Assembly: GCA_900404475.1 (NCBI GenBank)
Contig: OUQQ01000055.1
Location: forward strand, 1 to 52,787
Direction of reading: 5' to 3'
DNA: 52,787 nt
Source: Spongospora subterranea
Lineage: Eukaryota > Endomyxa > Phytomyxea > Plasmodiophorida > Plasmodiophoridae
Shown: positions 33,958 to 46,271 of the stretch, piece after piece
How the letters are laid out: each line of letters starts with the position of its first letter
How positions within the stretch are numbered: the stretch's first letter is position 1
Position numbers and translations under genes: made by a program
The notes under the pieces: model-generated
Seen by the model: only the letters and a program-made list of their open reading frames with translations
What the model was told of the DNA's origin: nothing
The model's database searches: none

Positions 33958-34945
33958 TCAAAGTCGCATGATTTGACTGATATCGTTAATTTGCCCGCCA
34001 TGATAAATACCAAATCCTGCACCTCCCTTTGGGATCGATTCTCGTCCATTCAAACCTCTGCCTCTTCCGAATTTATCAAACCGATGCTGATGTGATCCTG
34101 TGTATAGTCTTGGATCGGTTAAACGAGATAAAACTCGGTCAGCTTGACCGTTTGAGTTGGCAGCTCCAGATTCCTGGTCAAGCGGGTCGTTACTGAAAGA
34201 ATCCGCTGGTTCCTTAATATCCTGGAATTGATGGCTGTGATATGAACAATATCCTGTTGTAAACGCATTTCCAAAACATTCTTTCACATGGCACTTTCCA
34301 TAATCAGAAGGTACTGAATCGCTGATGTTTTTTCTTGAGAGCACCCTCTCCATCGTGACTTGTGGCTCATCATTTGATCGGGACGTTCCATCTTTAGGTT
34401 TTATTTGTACAAGGCTACGAGAACGAATCAGACCAGACATTGATGGTCGACTTCCTTGACCGCTTTGAGGAATACACCTTGAATTTGTCGGAAATGGTGC
34501 TGCCTCGTTCTCCTGACGACGGGTAAGCACAGTAAAAACCATAAATGGCAACCTCACCTGCCACATATGATAACTACAATATCCATGCTTTGAGATTGGT
34601 GAACAAGTACTCGTACACGACTGCTCATGACAACGGCGATGCTTTGCCTGACGAACCGATGAAGGAATTGCAGATTTGGGTCTGAGTGATTGTCTGTCGC
34701 GAAGGTTTGTTCTGGTGATCTGGGAGAGGTCGCGAATTGCTGTCCCATTTACATCTAGGGCACAACGTGAACAAAACAGAGTTTCGAATCGCGGCGGTTT
34801 TACATGGCGCATCGACAGTTCCAATCCCCTTTACAATACGGTCGCGACCCGCAAGACCTCTTCCTCTGCCTGAAGCATCAAAGCGATGCTGATGAGAACC
34901 AGTGCTATAGCAAACTTGATTGATTGGGCGATCTCGAGTTCTGGA
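33958..34945 (-). CDS. Two-copy p25-alpha (TPPP) motif protein with zinc-knuckle-like repeats
   Basis: TPPP/p25-alpha proteins bind and bundle microtubules and are found mainly in ciliated eukaryotes. Here the C-terminal p25 motif occurs twice: near the start YSTGSHQHRFDASGRGRGLA and at the end LYTGSHQHRFDKFGRGRGLN; the usual form is Y-T-G-S-H-K-E-R-F-D...G-K-G-K...G-R. Between them are two Cys/His units, CHEQSC...HGYCSYH and CHVKECFGNAFTTGYCSYH, with spacing that could hold zinc. A 49-nt intron joins DAPY to VNGTAIRDLS and a second joins HMWQ to ENEAAPF. The first visible exon starts at an acceptor at 34945, so a short 5' exon is missing from my model. The N-terminal helical p25 core is absent. 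Confidence 0.7.
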
Positions 34946-35129
34946 CTATTAAAGCAACGTACTATTGGGACGAATCTGTCAACTTTTCGAATATTGACGT
35001 TTTTTTGAGTATAGCTGATTGCATTACGATTCGGGGGCCAAATGCTAATCAGAGTAGGGGATCAAATGGTACAAAAATGGTGTAATGTTTTTTTCAAATT
35101 TATACACAATCGTTATCAACTTTGGTACG

Positions 35130-35469
35130 TCAAGACGATATATCCGTCTTGATGATATATGTTAATCCCTGAAGTAGACAACAGTGCATGAGAAGTTGAC
35201 AATTACGGTAATTGATACTCTGACCTTTTTAGTTTTGATTCTCGTGACATGACCAAGTTTAACAAGAACAGCAACATATTCTTTAGCTTGAATAGCAGTT
35301 AATGAGGTAGAATTCGCTATTTCGGAGAGGCACCTAAAGAGAATGTGATAAACTACAATATATAAATCATATCGACGTACAGTCCATCAGGATATGCTTC
35401 CTGCAGATAATGCAACAGATTTTCAAGGCATCGACGCTCTCCAGCACCTCGATATTTTGGTGGAAGCAT
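35130..35469 (-). CDS. Tiny stand-alone winged-helix protein
   Basis: Three exons (ATG 35469; introns of 47 and 56 nt) join in phase to about 78 residues: MLPPKYRGAGERRCLENLLH through LSEIANSTSLTAIQAKEYVA and VLVKLGHVTRIKTKKGLTYI to KTDISS. The order helix (ERRCLENLLHYLQEA), helix-turn-helix (CLSEIANSTSLTAIQAKEYVAVLVKLG), strand, then a Lys-Lys-Gly turn and strand is a classical winged helix. Nothing else is attached. I do not recognise a named family; DNA binding or protein docking are both possible. It ends 63 bp downstream of the Dam1-like gene start region on the same strand and is followed by the p25-motif gene. Confidence 0.6.
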
Positions 35470-35531
35470 GAGAAGTTTTCGACTGTGTAGAACTAAGGGC
35501 TATTTGGAAAAAGTGTGAGGAAATCATCGTG

Positions 35532-35976
35532 TCAATCCAGTTCGATCAGATTCACCTTCAACGGCACGTTAAGAGCAGGAGAAGCAGTGTTTTGTGATGG
35601 TGGCAGATTAACGACCACATCCTCTGTCCTCAAAACTACAAAACCATGTTCACTGTTAAGAATGATACTCATCATCACGACCTTACAAGATGATTGGGGA
35701 GGAACGATTTCTCGTTTAGTAGATGCTCTGGATGGTTCAGGATAAAACGCCATGGATGAAGCATGCAAGTCCAGAGCATCCAGAAAGTTTGCGAACGAAA
35801 AATTGAACGCACAAAGATTTTCATAGACGTTATTCAAGGTCGGCAAGTGGATACATAAATGTTCTGTGGCGTTTTTCACACCTGTTGCAGCCTCTGATTG
35901 CCGGGCGTAAATAGGCAAACAGTAATGCTTCACCAACTACAGACTGACTGGAGAAATTTGTTAATCGTTTAGCCAT
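35532..35976 (-). CDS. DAM1: DASH/Dam1-complex subunit Dam1-like protein
   Basis: The DASH complex is a fungal kinetochore coupler that encircles or tracks microtubules. Joining MAKRLTNFS (ATG 35976) through an intron with a GTCAGT donor to KAATGVKNATEHLCIHLPTL gives the Dam1 core, continuing NVYENLCAFNFSFANFLDAL and DLHASSMAFYPEPS. The family form is leucine-rich helix, L-x-x-F-x-E-S-F-A-S-F-L-x-G-L-x-M-N-A, then F-P-E-A-P. The C-terminus (IILNSEHGFVVLRTEDVVVN and LPPSQNTA) is unlike yeast Dam1. The length of about 130 residues is shorter than yeast Dam1 (343), close to the smaller fungal orthologues. The call is from pattern recall. Confidence 0.65.
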
Positions 35977-36412
35977 AAGGCGATCCTGTCGGTGAATGGG
36001 CATCATGATGGACGACTAATTGGGATATGGTTCTGCCCTCTCTGTTCTTTGATCACTGTACAATCACAGTCACCACCACGCACCAAATTTACAACAATCA
36101 ATTGGCCAAATTCAGTTCCCCCATGGCAAATGATCTGGCCCAACTCTTTCACAATCACCTGATCAAACAACAAACAAAGCTATTTGCTGGTTTACCGTGA
36201 ACGCATGTTTGCTTTGGACTCAAGGAAGCAGACATGACCCCCCAAATACATTATTTATATGAAAAACATTTATCGATATGTGGCATAGAAACTGCCAATA
36301 TGCAGATTATTCTACAGTACATTCCGAACGAGCAAGTAATACGGAGAGCGAGAAAATACGTTGAAACACAGGACTGTATTAGCTATGAAAACACAGATGT
36401 ATAACTCAACAA
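35977..36412. other. Intergenic, no gene seen
   Basis: About 435 bp between the Dam1-like start and the AHCY stop; no coding pattern. Confidence 0.55.
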
Positions 36413-39603
<3,191 letters not shown>

Positions 39604-40099
39604 TTACGAACGAGGCTTATCCTTCTTCTCTAAATACAGAGCCTTGAGCGACACTCCGGCCACTTTAACGATTTTGAAACGGACTCCTGGAATATCACCA
39701 ACTGAGTGGCCCTTACGACCGAAACCAGAGACAAGAACTTCATCGTTCTCATCGACAAAGTTGAGACAACCATCATTGGGGACGAAGGCAGCGATCTTCT
39801 TGCCGTTCTTGATCAGCTGAACACGGACACACTTTCGAATGGCCGAGTTAGGCTGCTTGGCCTCAATTCCGATCTTTTCAAGGACAATGCCCTTGGCGTG
39901 CGAGGCACCTTCAAAGGGGTTCGCTTTCAAAGCGGTTCCCAGGTGCTTCTTCTTATAAGATTTCTGGGCCCAGCGGTGCTGACGGCGATGGACCTTCAAT
40001 TTACGAGCACATCGGATTCCGTGAGGCTTTCTAAACCAGACAAAAATGAACGAGTCAGCTAATCAAACTTAAGGTGAGTTGACGATAACCTCACCCCAT
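39604..40099 (-). CDS. RPS23: 40S ribosomal protein S23 (uS12)
   Basis: Decoding-centre protein of the small subunit. The first exon is only ATGGG; an intron (GTGAGG...TTTAG) then joins [20 protein letters not shown]. The exon continues [40 protein letters not shown], and ends [17 protein letters not shown] carries the proline that is hydroxylated in eukaryotes. The total is 143 residues, exactly the family length. An intron directly after the start codon is common in ribosomal-protein genes and is repeated in eS30 in this window. Confidence 0.98.
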
Positions 40100-40145
40100 T
40101 GTCGCCGACGACCCTGATGATCAACAATGATTGTATTGTCAAAGG

Positions 40146-40155
40146 CCGTGACGGA
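40146..40155 (-). promoter_or_regulatory. CCGT(G/C)ACGG promoter-element candidate of RPS23
   Basis: CCGTGACGGA on the plus strand, 46 bp upstream of the uS12 ATG (minus-strand gene). The same word is found 57 bp upstream of the eS30 ATG, in the other orientation relative to the gene; the core is near-palindromic. Confidence 0.4.
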
Positions 40156-40353
40156 GTCCGTGGCTCCATCAGGTCATCTGGAGGATGGTATTCGGAAACT
40201 AGCGCTCACTCCATATAAACGATGATTGATGATTGTTATCCCAAAACACTAAATCCGACTATCATTAATCCCGATATCAAGTATTGTTTGATTCTTGGCC
40301 CTGTACCATGATCTCGATCCTGTGTCACTGTTTTGGGCATATATCTTTCATCC

Positions 40354-41838
40354 ATGTACGGTTGCATCATTTTCTTCGGGAATAAACATGCTCGAATATC
40401 GCTCGACAGCCGTGGTCTTACCAGGGACGATCTTGAGACAAGCCTTCAGTTCACTGCCACTCAGATTGCGAATCTCCACCTGATTGGGCTAGAACCAGTT
40501 GTTCCAGATTCAGCGTCAAAAACCCATCTAATTCCCTTCTACGAGAAGAATACTCCAGTGGATGATGCAATCATCGACAACAACTCAACAAACAACAAGT
40601 TGAAATCTGGGAACGCATATCGATTAAAAGCCGAAGACAAGCGGATGTCGCTGTTGAGTACAGTTGATTCGAAACAACTTGATGGTTTAAAGCACAAGTT
40701 TAGCAAAATGGGTGGGAAATCCGGGTCAATATCCCCCGAATCGGTCATGTCTTACTACTCTCAAAAGGCAGAGACCTATTTAACCCAGTGCGATCAAATA
40801 TTTCATGATGATCTTGATCCTGATCTGCATCTTAAAGTAAACGACGTGATCCGGGAGTACGTTGCCAGCGCAATTGCCCAGCTCCTTGATCAAGATATCA
40901 TGAATACCGGCTCAATCTCACTAGACAATTTCCTCTGCTTCATCCTGGCGCAACAAAGCGTTGGTACAGCAATCCAGGATTTGAAGATCTTCGCGTTCGA
41001 TGGCAATCTATTACTTTCACAAGACAGGATTGACTTTAAGGAATCACCTGCCTCTAAGAAGAGTCTGAAAGACATTTCACCCAGAAACCCTGAACCAGCT
41101 CGCGCCATTCTTGAAAAAGACAAACGAATTCCTACAGTCACTTCGGACAGAAATACTAGGAATAGTTTCGCGTTAGAACCTAATCCGGAAAGGTTCAAGG
41201 AATGGTCTGTTCCAATGTCAGCGATGCAGCAAGCTCAGTGTCTACTGCATCAAGATGTCACTGGAACGATCTCAGATATGAAGGAAGCGGCACTGCAATT
41301 CCAAGACTCAGCTCTGTTCACGTCAAGGCAATCTGGGAGCATCGTTGAGAGGAAAATGGTGGATGACAACGGGACGAGTGGGGATCGTTCGGTGGGCCAT
41401 ATTGACGACGATTTTGATGATCAAGGGGATATTCATGAGAACGGATCCAACGAGGCCGGGGATATCGATGTTGCTTTGGATCCCGCTCCAGTATTCAGCA
41501 CAGATTTGAGGAGAGTTAGCGCAACAGCGATTAATGCGGTTGATCGGATCAAATATCGTTTCGTCCTGCACACGCCGCATGGACCGATTATCAAGGCCGT
41601 CAAGCTGGACAACGACAAACAGAGGATAGAGATTAGCTCGGGTGGAATCCTGGTCAAGAAGAAGATCATGATCCCGTACTGGCATATCACTAGATATGAC
41701 GATGGAGCATTGAGGGATGCGTTGTGCTTTAGTATTGTGACATCAACTAGGACATACAACTTACAGACGTCAACCGCCAAAGAAAGGGATATGTGGGTCA
41801 ATGCGCTCAAGGCGATCCTTTCCATTAATCAGTCCTGA
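40354..41838 (+). CDS. PH-domain protein of unknown function
   Basis: A single long exon of about 494 residues from ATG 40354; the frame extends slightly upstream without an ATG. A pleckstrin-homology domain occupies about the last 105 residues: KYRFVLHTPHGPIIKAVKLD, IMIPYWHITRYDDGALRDAL, and the closing helix STAKERDMWVNALKAILSIN with its conserved Trp. The middle has a helical piece VNDVIREYVASAIAQLLDQD followed by IMNTGSISLDNFLCFIL, which resembles a degenerate EF-hand or actin-binding helix pair. The remainder is disordered and acidic. PH domains bind phosphoinositides or proteins, so a membrane-linked role is likely. I cannot name an orthologue. Confidence 0.75.
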   Translation: MYGCIIFFGNKHARISLDSRGLTRDDLETSLQFTATQIANLHLIGLEPVVPDSASKTHLIPFYEKNTPVDDAIIDNNSTNNKLKSGNAYRLKAEDKRMSLLSTVDSKQLDGLKHKFSKMGGKSGSISPESVMSYYSQKAETYLTQCDQIFHDDLDPDLHLKVNDVIREYVASAIAQLLDQDIMNTGSISLDNFLCFILAQQSVGTAIQDLKIFAFDGNLLLSQDRIDFKESPASKKSLKDISPRNPEPARAILEKDKRIPTVTSDRNTRNSFALEPNPERFKEWSVPMSAMQQAQCLLHQDVTGTISDMKEAALQFQDSALFTSRQSGSIVERKMVDDNGTSGDRSVGHIDDDFDDQGDIHENGSNEAGDIDVALDPAPVFSTDLRRVSATAINAVDRIKYRFVLHTPHGPIIKAVKLDNDKQRIEISSGGILVKKKIMIPYWHITRYDDGALRDALCFSIVTSTRTYNLQTSTAKERDMWVNALKAILSINQS

Positions 41839-42071
41839 TACACAAGAATACTGTTGAGCCCAAGTATCAATTTCATTAAAACAGCAATTAACCACAGGGG
41901 GTGAAGGTACATTAGATCGAACTGTTCAAGATTAGTATTAAAAGTTCAGGAATAGAATCCCGATTAGCCGATATCGTATCAAATGGCGGCATGTGCAGCT
42001 CAAACAGCTGCATTTCATGAACGAGTAGGAGTCAACACACATTATCCCATATTGCTATTGTATTAAACAGC

Positions 42072-42983
42072 ATGTTGTATGGTGATAGTTCAAGGGGCGG
42101 TTATCGGTTATCACAAGAACGGGAGGACATATTCGCATCCAGAGCGATAAAACCCCAACATCGCGATCTGGTCATGAACCGTTTCCAGGACACAGATCAA
42201 CCGGGTCTGGAAATAATCAGGATTGGAGGAAGAACACCAGTGGTACGAATGAGGCTCAGACGCAGGACGCCGCCATCCCGGTATCTAAACCAACAGTATC
42301 ACAATTACAAAAGGGGATGATGGCAGAGTTGGACGGTGGAATGAAGCCAGAAGACAGATGGCAACGGTCGGCACCGATCAGTAGGATTATAGAAGGAAGT
42401 AGTCAGAACGTGAAGGAGAAGGAACAAACCCTACTTGTCAAAGATCAGATCGCCGTTACTACTGATCTTGATAGACCAGCACACAGAAAAACATACAAAC
42501 CATACAGTATTCGGGATTACAAACAGCTCCCTGATCGAGTTGATTTGGGTAAACTTGGACCAGATTTAGATAATCAGGATTTGATTCAGAAGAGGCAAAC
42601 GACACTGCGGATGATGGAGTTTTCAAGAGCTATCCGGATAATCAATCTCAACAAAGTGAAAGCCGCCAACGCATCAAGCAGCAGACAAAACAAAATTCTT
42701 AGGTCGAAACCCAAGATTATCCAACCATCATCGCGACAGAAGGTCAATAACAATTTGTTGAGAATTCATCAATAGCAACGCTGGAATTCTAATTCTAGCT
42801 TAGGCCTTACAATTCGCTGCGACAATCCCAGTTCCTCATGTGCGCTATAAAACCAAGGAGCGGTCTAACGTCAGCAGGAAACTTTCCTTGCCAAACGAAC
42901 TAGAACAGCTGTCAACGCAACACGAACAAGGTCGCGATAAGGTCGAAGCGATTAGGAGGGAATTAGGATTAAAACATATATAA
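42072..42983 (+). CDS. JHY-like cilium/flagellum-associated protein
   Basis: Three exons. The first starts MLYGDSSRGGYRLSQEREDI; its join to MAELDGGMKPEDRW is not fully settled (an intron ending CAACAG near 42298 fits). The second exon carries TYKPYSIRDYKQLPDRVDLG and KLGPDLDNQDLIQKRQTTLR. An in-phase intron after RQK (ending CTTAG near 42803) joins ALQFAATIPVPHVRYKTKER and ends EAIRRELGLKHI. The pairing of K-P-Y-x-x-x-D-Y-K...G-x-L-G-P-D-L with K-A-L-x-F-A-x-x-I-P-x-P is what I recall for JHY/C11orf63-type ciliary proteins. Function here is inferred; the gene lies in a flagellate context with p25-motif and kinesin genes. Confidence 0.55.
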
Positions 42984-43156
42984 ACATAATTTACCATAGA
43001 CCAAACGTGGAAATGTAGTTCATGCAGTTTCCAGTGGCTTCAACGATGGAGTTGCACCCATCTGACGAATGTGATCAATTCGTCCAGGGTCTTATTCATA
43101 TATGGTTGGGCCCTAAAACCACCTCCTCGTTGACTCAATGACGGGAGATCGAAAGT

Positions 43157-43166
43157 CCGTGACGGA
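43157..43166 (+). promoter_or_regulatory. CCGT(G/C)ACGG promoter-element candidate of RPS30
   Basis: CCGTGACGGA, 57 bp upstream of the eS30 ATG, matching the word upstream of RPS23. Confidence 0.4.
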
Positions 43167-43223
43167 CTGTATCATTACTGGCTGAATTTGATATCGCCCG
43201 TTATTGCCATCTAACAGGTCGTC

Positions 43224-43489
43224 ATGGGTAGGAATTCATCCATGTTCGCCCTATCACTGTCCCATTTCTGATCCGCGTTCTCCTTCTGATTGTAGGAAAG
43301 GTTCACGGATCTCTAGCGCGTGCCGGAAAAGTTCGTGGCGCCACAGCCAAGGTTGATAAGACCGACAAGAAGAAGAAGCCCCGCGGTCGTGCGTACAAGC
43401 GCCTGCAATACAACCGCCGATATGTCAACGTAGTTGTCGGACCTGGCAAAGCTCGTGGACCCAACTCTAACCAAGGCGCTTCTCAGTAA
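43224..43489 (+). CDS. RPS30: 40S ribosomal protein S30 (eS30), not fused to ubiquitin-like FUBI
   Basis: The first exon is just ATGG; a 69-nt-class intron ends GATTGTAG and joins [20 protein letters not shown], then [20 protein letters not shown], ending [16 protein letters not shown]. The product is about 65 residues. Animals encode eS30 as a fusion with a ubiquitin-like leader (FAU); fungi and plants do not, and no leader is present here. The Gly-Ala-Ser-Gln tail is slightly longer than usual. Identity is certain. Confidence 0.97.
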
Positions 43490-43981
43490 GCATATATAAA
43501 GTCAACAGATCTCCATATAGCACCCTTGTTCCTTTAAAATGCGAAATATTGTCGCTCCAGACAACTCATCGCCATGGCTCATATCCACCATTGGTTCATT
43601 CGGAAATATCGAACCTTCAGCCAAATGGATCAGATTGTCTCGAAACACACTATCCATCACATATTGTAGCGATGTATATTTCTATGGAAGTTGATGAAAC
43701 ACCGATCCTTTGTATTTGAGGCGGGTTTTCACTTAACCCAGGGACTGTGATTTGCAGGGAATCTTCCATCGGTGTAGCCGAATTGTGTAATCAGCAACAG
43801 TTATAAACGACAAACTGCAACATTATGACGTCTGGCGCCTTGATCAATCACCACATTAAACGCCCAGCTCAACGTGGGCATTTTAATCAAGAGTGGGGAC
43901 TGGAAAGAACTCTTTTTGAAAATATGATCACTTCCGACTGTTGTGAATTGGAATGAGGTCGCTTTGGCGCATTTTTCAAAC
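43490..43981. other. Intergenic, no gene seen
   Basis: About 490 bp; no supported feature. Confidence 0.5.
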
Positions 43982-44336
43982 ATGTCGCGAACGTCCAAAT
44001 CTTCGGGCCAGATTGCCGCTCGTCGGTCTGTGGCACGGCGGATCAGACAACAAAAAGGAATTATGTTGGCACCCCTGTCATTTAAATCGAGCAAGGAAAA
44101 CATCAATCCTGAAGCAGTTGAACAGCACGAAATGATGAGTTGGTACCATAAACGTGGACTTCTATCGACACAGCATTGTCCCACTAATTGCTGGATCACA
44201 TTCACAGGCAATCATCCTGGTGTCTGACATTTTTTTGTTAAACCCTAATGTCATATTGGTCCAGGATAAGGTCGAACCTCGTGCCAATATTACAATTCAC
44301 ATTAATTTATCAAAAAACACTACTATGCTTGCCTGA
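43982..44336 (+). CDS. Small basic protein with KEN box, unknown function
   Basis: ATG 43982: MSRTSKSSGQIAARRSVARR, then IRQQKGIMLAPLSFKSSKEN and INPEAVEQHEMMSWYHKRGL. An intron with GTCTGA donor and GGTCCAG acceptor joins NHPG to DKVEPRANITIHINLSKNTT, ending MLA. The total is about 103 residues. The SSKENINPE stretch contains a KEN degron followed by Asn-Pro, the preferred context for APC/C recognition, so a cell-cycle-regulated protein such as a securin-like or kinetochore factor is possible. The basic N-terminus suggests nuclear location. I recognise no family. Confidence 0.5.
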
Positions 44337-44715
44337 ATCAAAACCAGCGTCACTGGTCATGACCAATCGTGATTACCGTTCCTAATTCTGTACAGATCAT
44401 CTCCAGGTTATTTTCAGTTATCGATCACATTAGTTTCTCATTCTGAATCTCTCACACATTGCAAAGAGCGCTTCATTGAATCAGAAAAACGTGTTGCCCG
44501 TAGATTACCTGTCCATTGAGGAACGAGATCCGGTTTGACTCCATTTGACACACCACCACCGCCTTTCCCCGAACCTCAGGTTAAATCCCAAACTCCAGGT
44601 GAAATAGAATGTTAAGTTTCAATATCACTGACAGGATTCCTCACTTCTACATCTCTAAACATTGTCGACTGATGTTTAATTTTTACAATCGCCATTAGGC
44701 TCCTTCGATGCAATG
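44337..44715. other. Intergenic, no gene seen
   Basis: About 380 bp between convergent genes; no supported feature. Confidence 0.5.
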
Positions 44716-45060
44716 TTATGCATATCCAGCCGGGCCGCTTCCATAATAGCCCATAGGTCTCTGGTAGTTATTACCATATGGATGGGCTTTCCGGTGTCGG
44801 GAGCGGCCACGATGCCTACGATCCCCTTCAAGTAGTGGATCATCCATATTCTCGATATCTTTCAGTGATGGATCTCCTGTTGTATCTTGTGGAACCACCA
44901 CCACGTTCTCAAGACCGAGCCGAGTTCCAACCGTTATCTCATTGTTAAGAGTTAGCCCAACCCCAATTTTGGTATGCCCAGAAGCAGGTTTCTCTTTAGC
45001 GGCGGTCAATGCGATCATGGCGCAAATCCAGATAATCGAGCACATCCTTGCCAGAGACAT
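44716..45060 (-). CDS. Small predicted secreted protein
   Basis: An intronless 114-residue frame. The N-terminus MSLARMCSIIWICAMIALTA followed by AKEK is a clear signal peptide with a likely cleavage after TAA. The mature part is short and polar: IGVGLTLNNEITVGTRLGLE, an acidic stretch, a basic RRHRGRSRHRK motif that could be a dibasic processing site, and a Tyr/Gly/Pro-rich end (NYQRPMGYYGSGPAGYA). It has no cysteine-rich core. Its function is unknown; a secreted or wall-associated peptide is a reasonable guess. Confidence 0.6.
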   Translation of the reverse strand: MSLARMCSIIWICAMIALTAAKEKPASGHTKIGVGLTLNNEITVGTRLGLENVVVVPQDTTGDPSLKDIENMDDPLLEGDRRHRGRSRHRKAHPYGNNYQRPMGYYGSGPAGYA

Positions 45061-45301
45061 CTTGAGACCGTCTCAACCCAAATGCCCGGCTTCACTTGCG
45101 AATGTTCCGGCCGAATATGGAGGCGGATTATGGCTACCGGAACAGCGATACGCAAATAATTACAGAACCGGCCAAGAAGTTTGATGTAAACTGTACAAAA
45201 ACATTGCGATTTGAATCCCAATTACACGTCCAAATTGACCACAATTACTTCGAGAACAAAGAGGATGTTCAACGAAATTAGCTCAATCACGAACAACCAA
45301 T

Positions 45302-46271
45302 CTATTCGGTTCTTTTAATCAAATGAATTCCCGAATTGGTTTTGACAGGTTCGCTCATTTCTCCAACTGCTAGGCCGAATGCAACATCTTCAAACGGCTT
45401 TTGCATCTTTCCTCGGCCAAATTTGCCCAAATCCCCTACATGTTTTCAGATGAGCTAGATCCCAGAAGGCGGTAGAGTATTGACCATTTCGAGAATGACT
45501 AGAGCATTCACTATGTTCACGAGCAATTTCGTTAAAGCTAGTCGTCCCATTTTCGATCTGCCGTTTATACTCCACAATTTTGTCCATCGCTTGTTGCTCG
45601 GACCGGGTAACTACGTCTTCCTTCCAAGATGAAGGATTTCTAGAATTACGATGTTTGACCAGTATATGGCTGGCACGAACTTCGCCAACTTTGCCATCAT
45701 CGCCCAACTTACGTTTGCGTGAATTTTTATTCTGTGGCGATCTGGTCAACGGGGACTTTCAGAAAAACGATTGCTCAAGACAACAATAGGCTTTTTACCT
45801 ATGTTTCGAAGGCGGAATATGGCCATCTAAAGACACAATATATTGGCGAGTAGATACAGCGAACGTGATCACATCATCATTGTTTAATATTAGAGGTTCA
45901 TTAGGACGAATGGCGCTGCCATTAACACGTGTGCCTTGCTCAGAATCTATCTCGGTAATTAGGTTGACCAAGAATTTGATATAATTAAAAGAATCATATT
46001 CACCTAGGTCTAAAAGTTGAAGATTTCCATGCTCATCTTGACTAATAACTGCATGTACATCAGATGCTGATGGATGTACTAATACGCTGTCGCATTTGCC
46101 ACCATCCTTGCCAAACGTCATACAATCTGATGTTCCGATTTTATTGATCTGCTTGTAAAACTTTCCATCGCGGAACACGTTCAATGCTGCTTTAGGATAC
46201 CTACACGAAAAACGTCAGCTTGGCTGAAATGATGGAAAATTAGGGGAAAATAGGTACTTGTGCGAAGACAT
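45302..46271 (-). CDS. FHA domain-parvulin fusion peptidyl-prolyl isomerase (Pin1-like)
   Basis: Exon 1 (ATG 46271, MSSHK) joins [20 protein letters not shown]. An FHA domain follows: [29 protein letters not shown] (the S-x-x-H motif) and, across an intron, [20 protein letters not shown] and [18 protein letters not shown] Lys/Arg linker (NSRKRKLG) leads to a parvulin domain: [34 protein letters not shown] with the catalytic Cys, [20 protein letters not shown] and [11 protein letters not shown]. Human Pin1 has a WW domain in place of FHA. Of the phosphate-binding basic trio, Lys and the first Arg are kept and the second Arg is Asn. Both domains read phosphorylated targets, so a phospho-dependent isomerase is expected. 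Confidence 0.88.

Noticed and set aside
35130..35152. 8-bp inverted repeat TCAAGACG/CGTCTTGA at the 3' end of the winged-helix gene
   Set aside because: Short and within the last codons; not enough to call a terminator or regulatory hairpin.
43801..44211. 136-residue minus-strand frame
   Set aside because: Antisense to the KEN-box gene; the plus strand has a better start, a spliced join and a degron motif.
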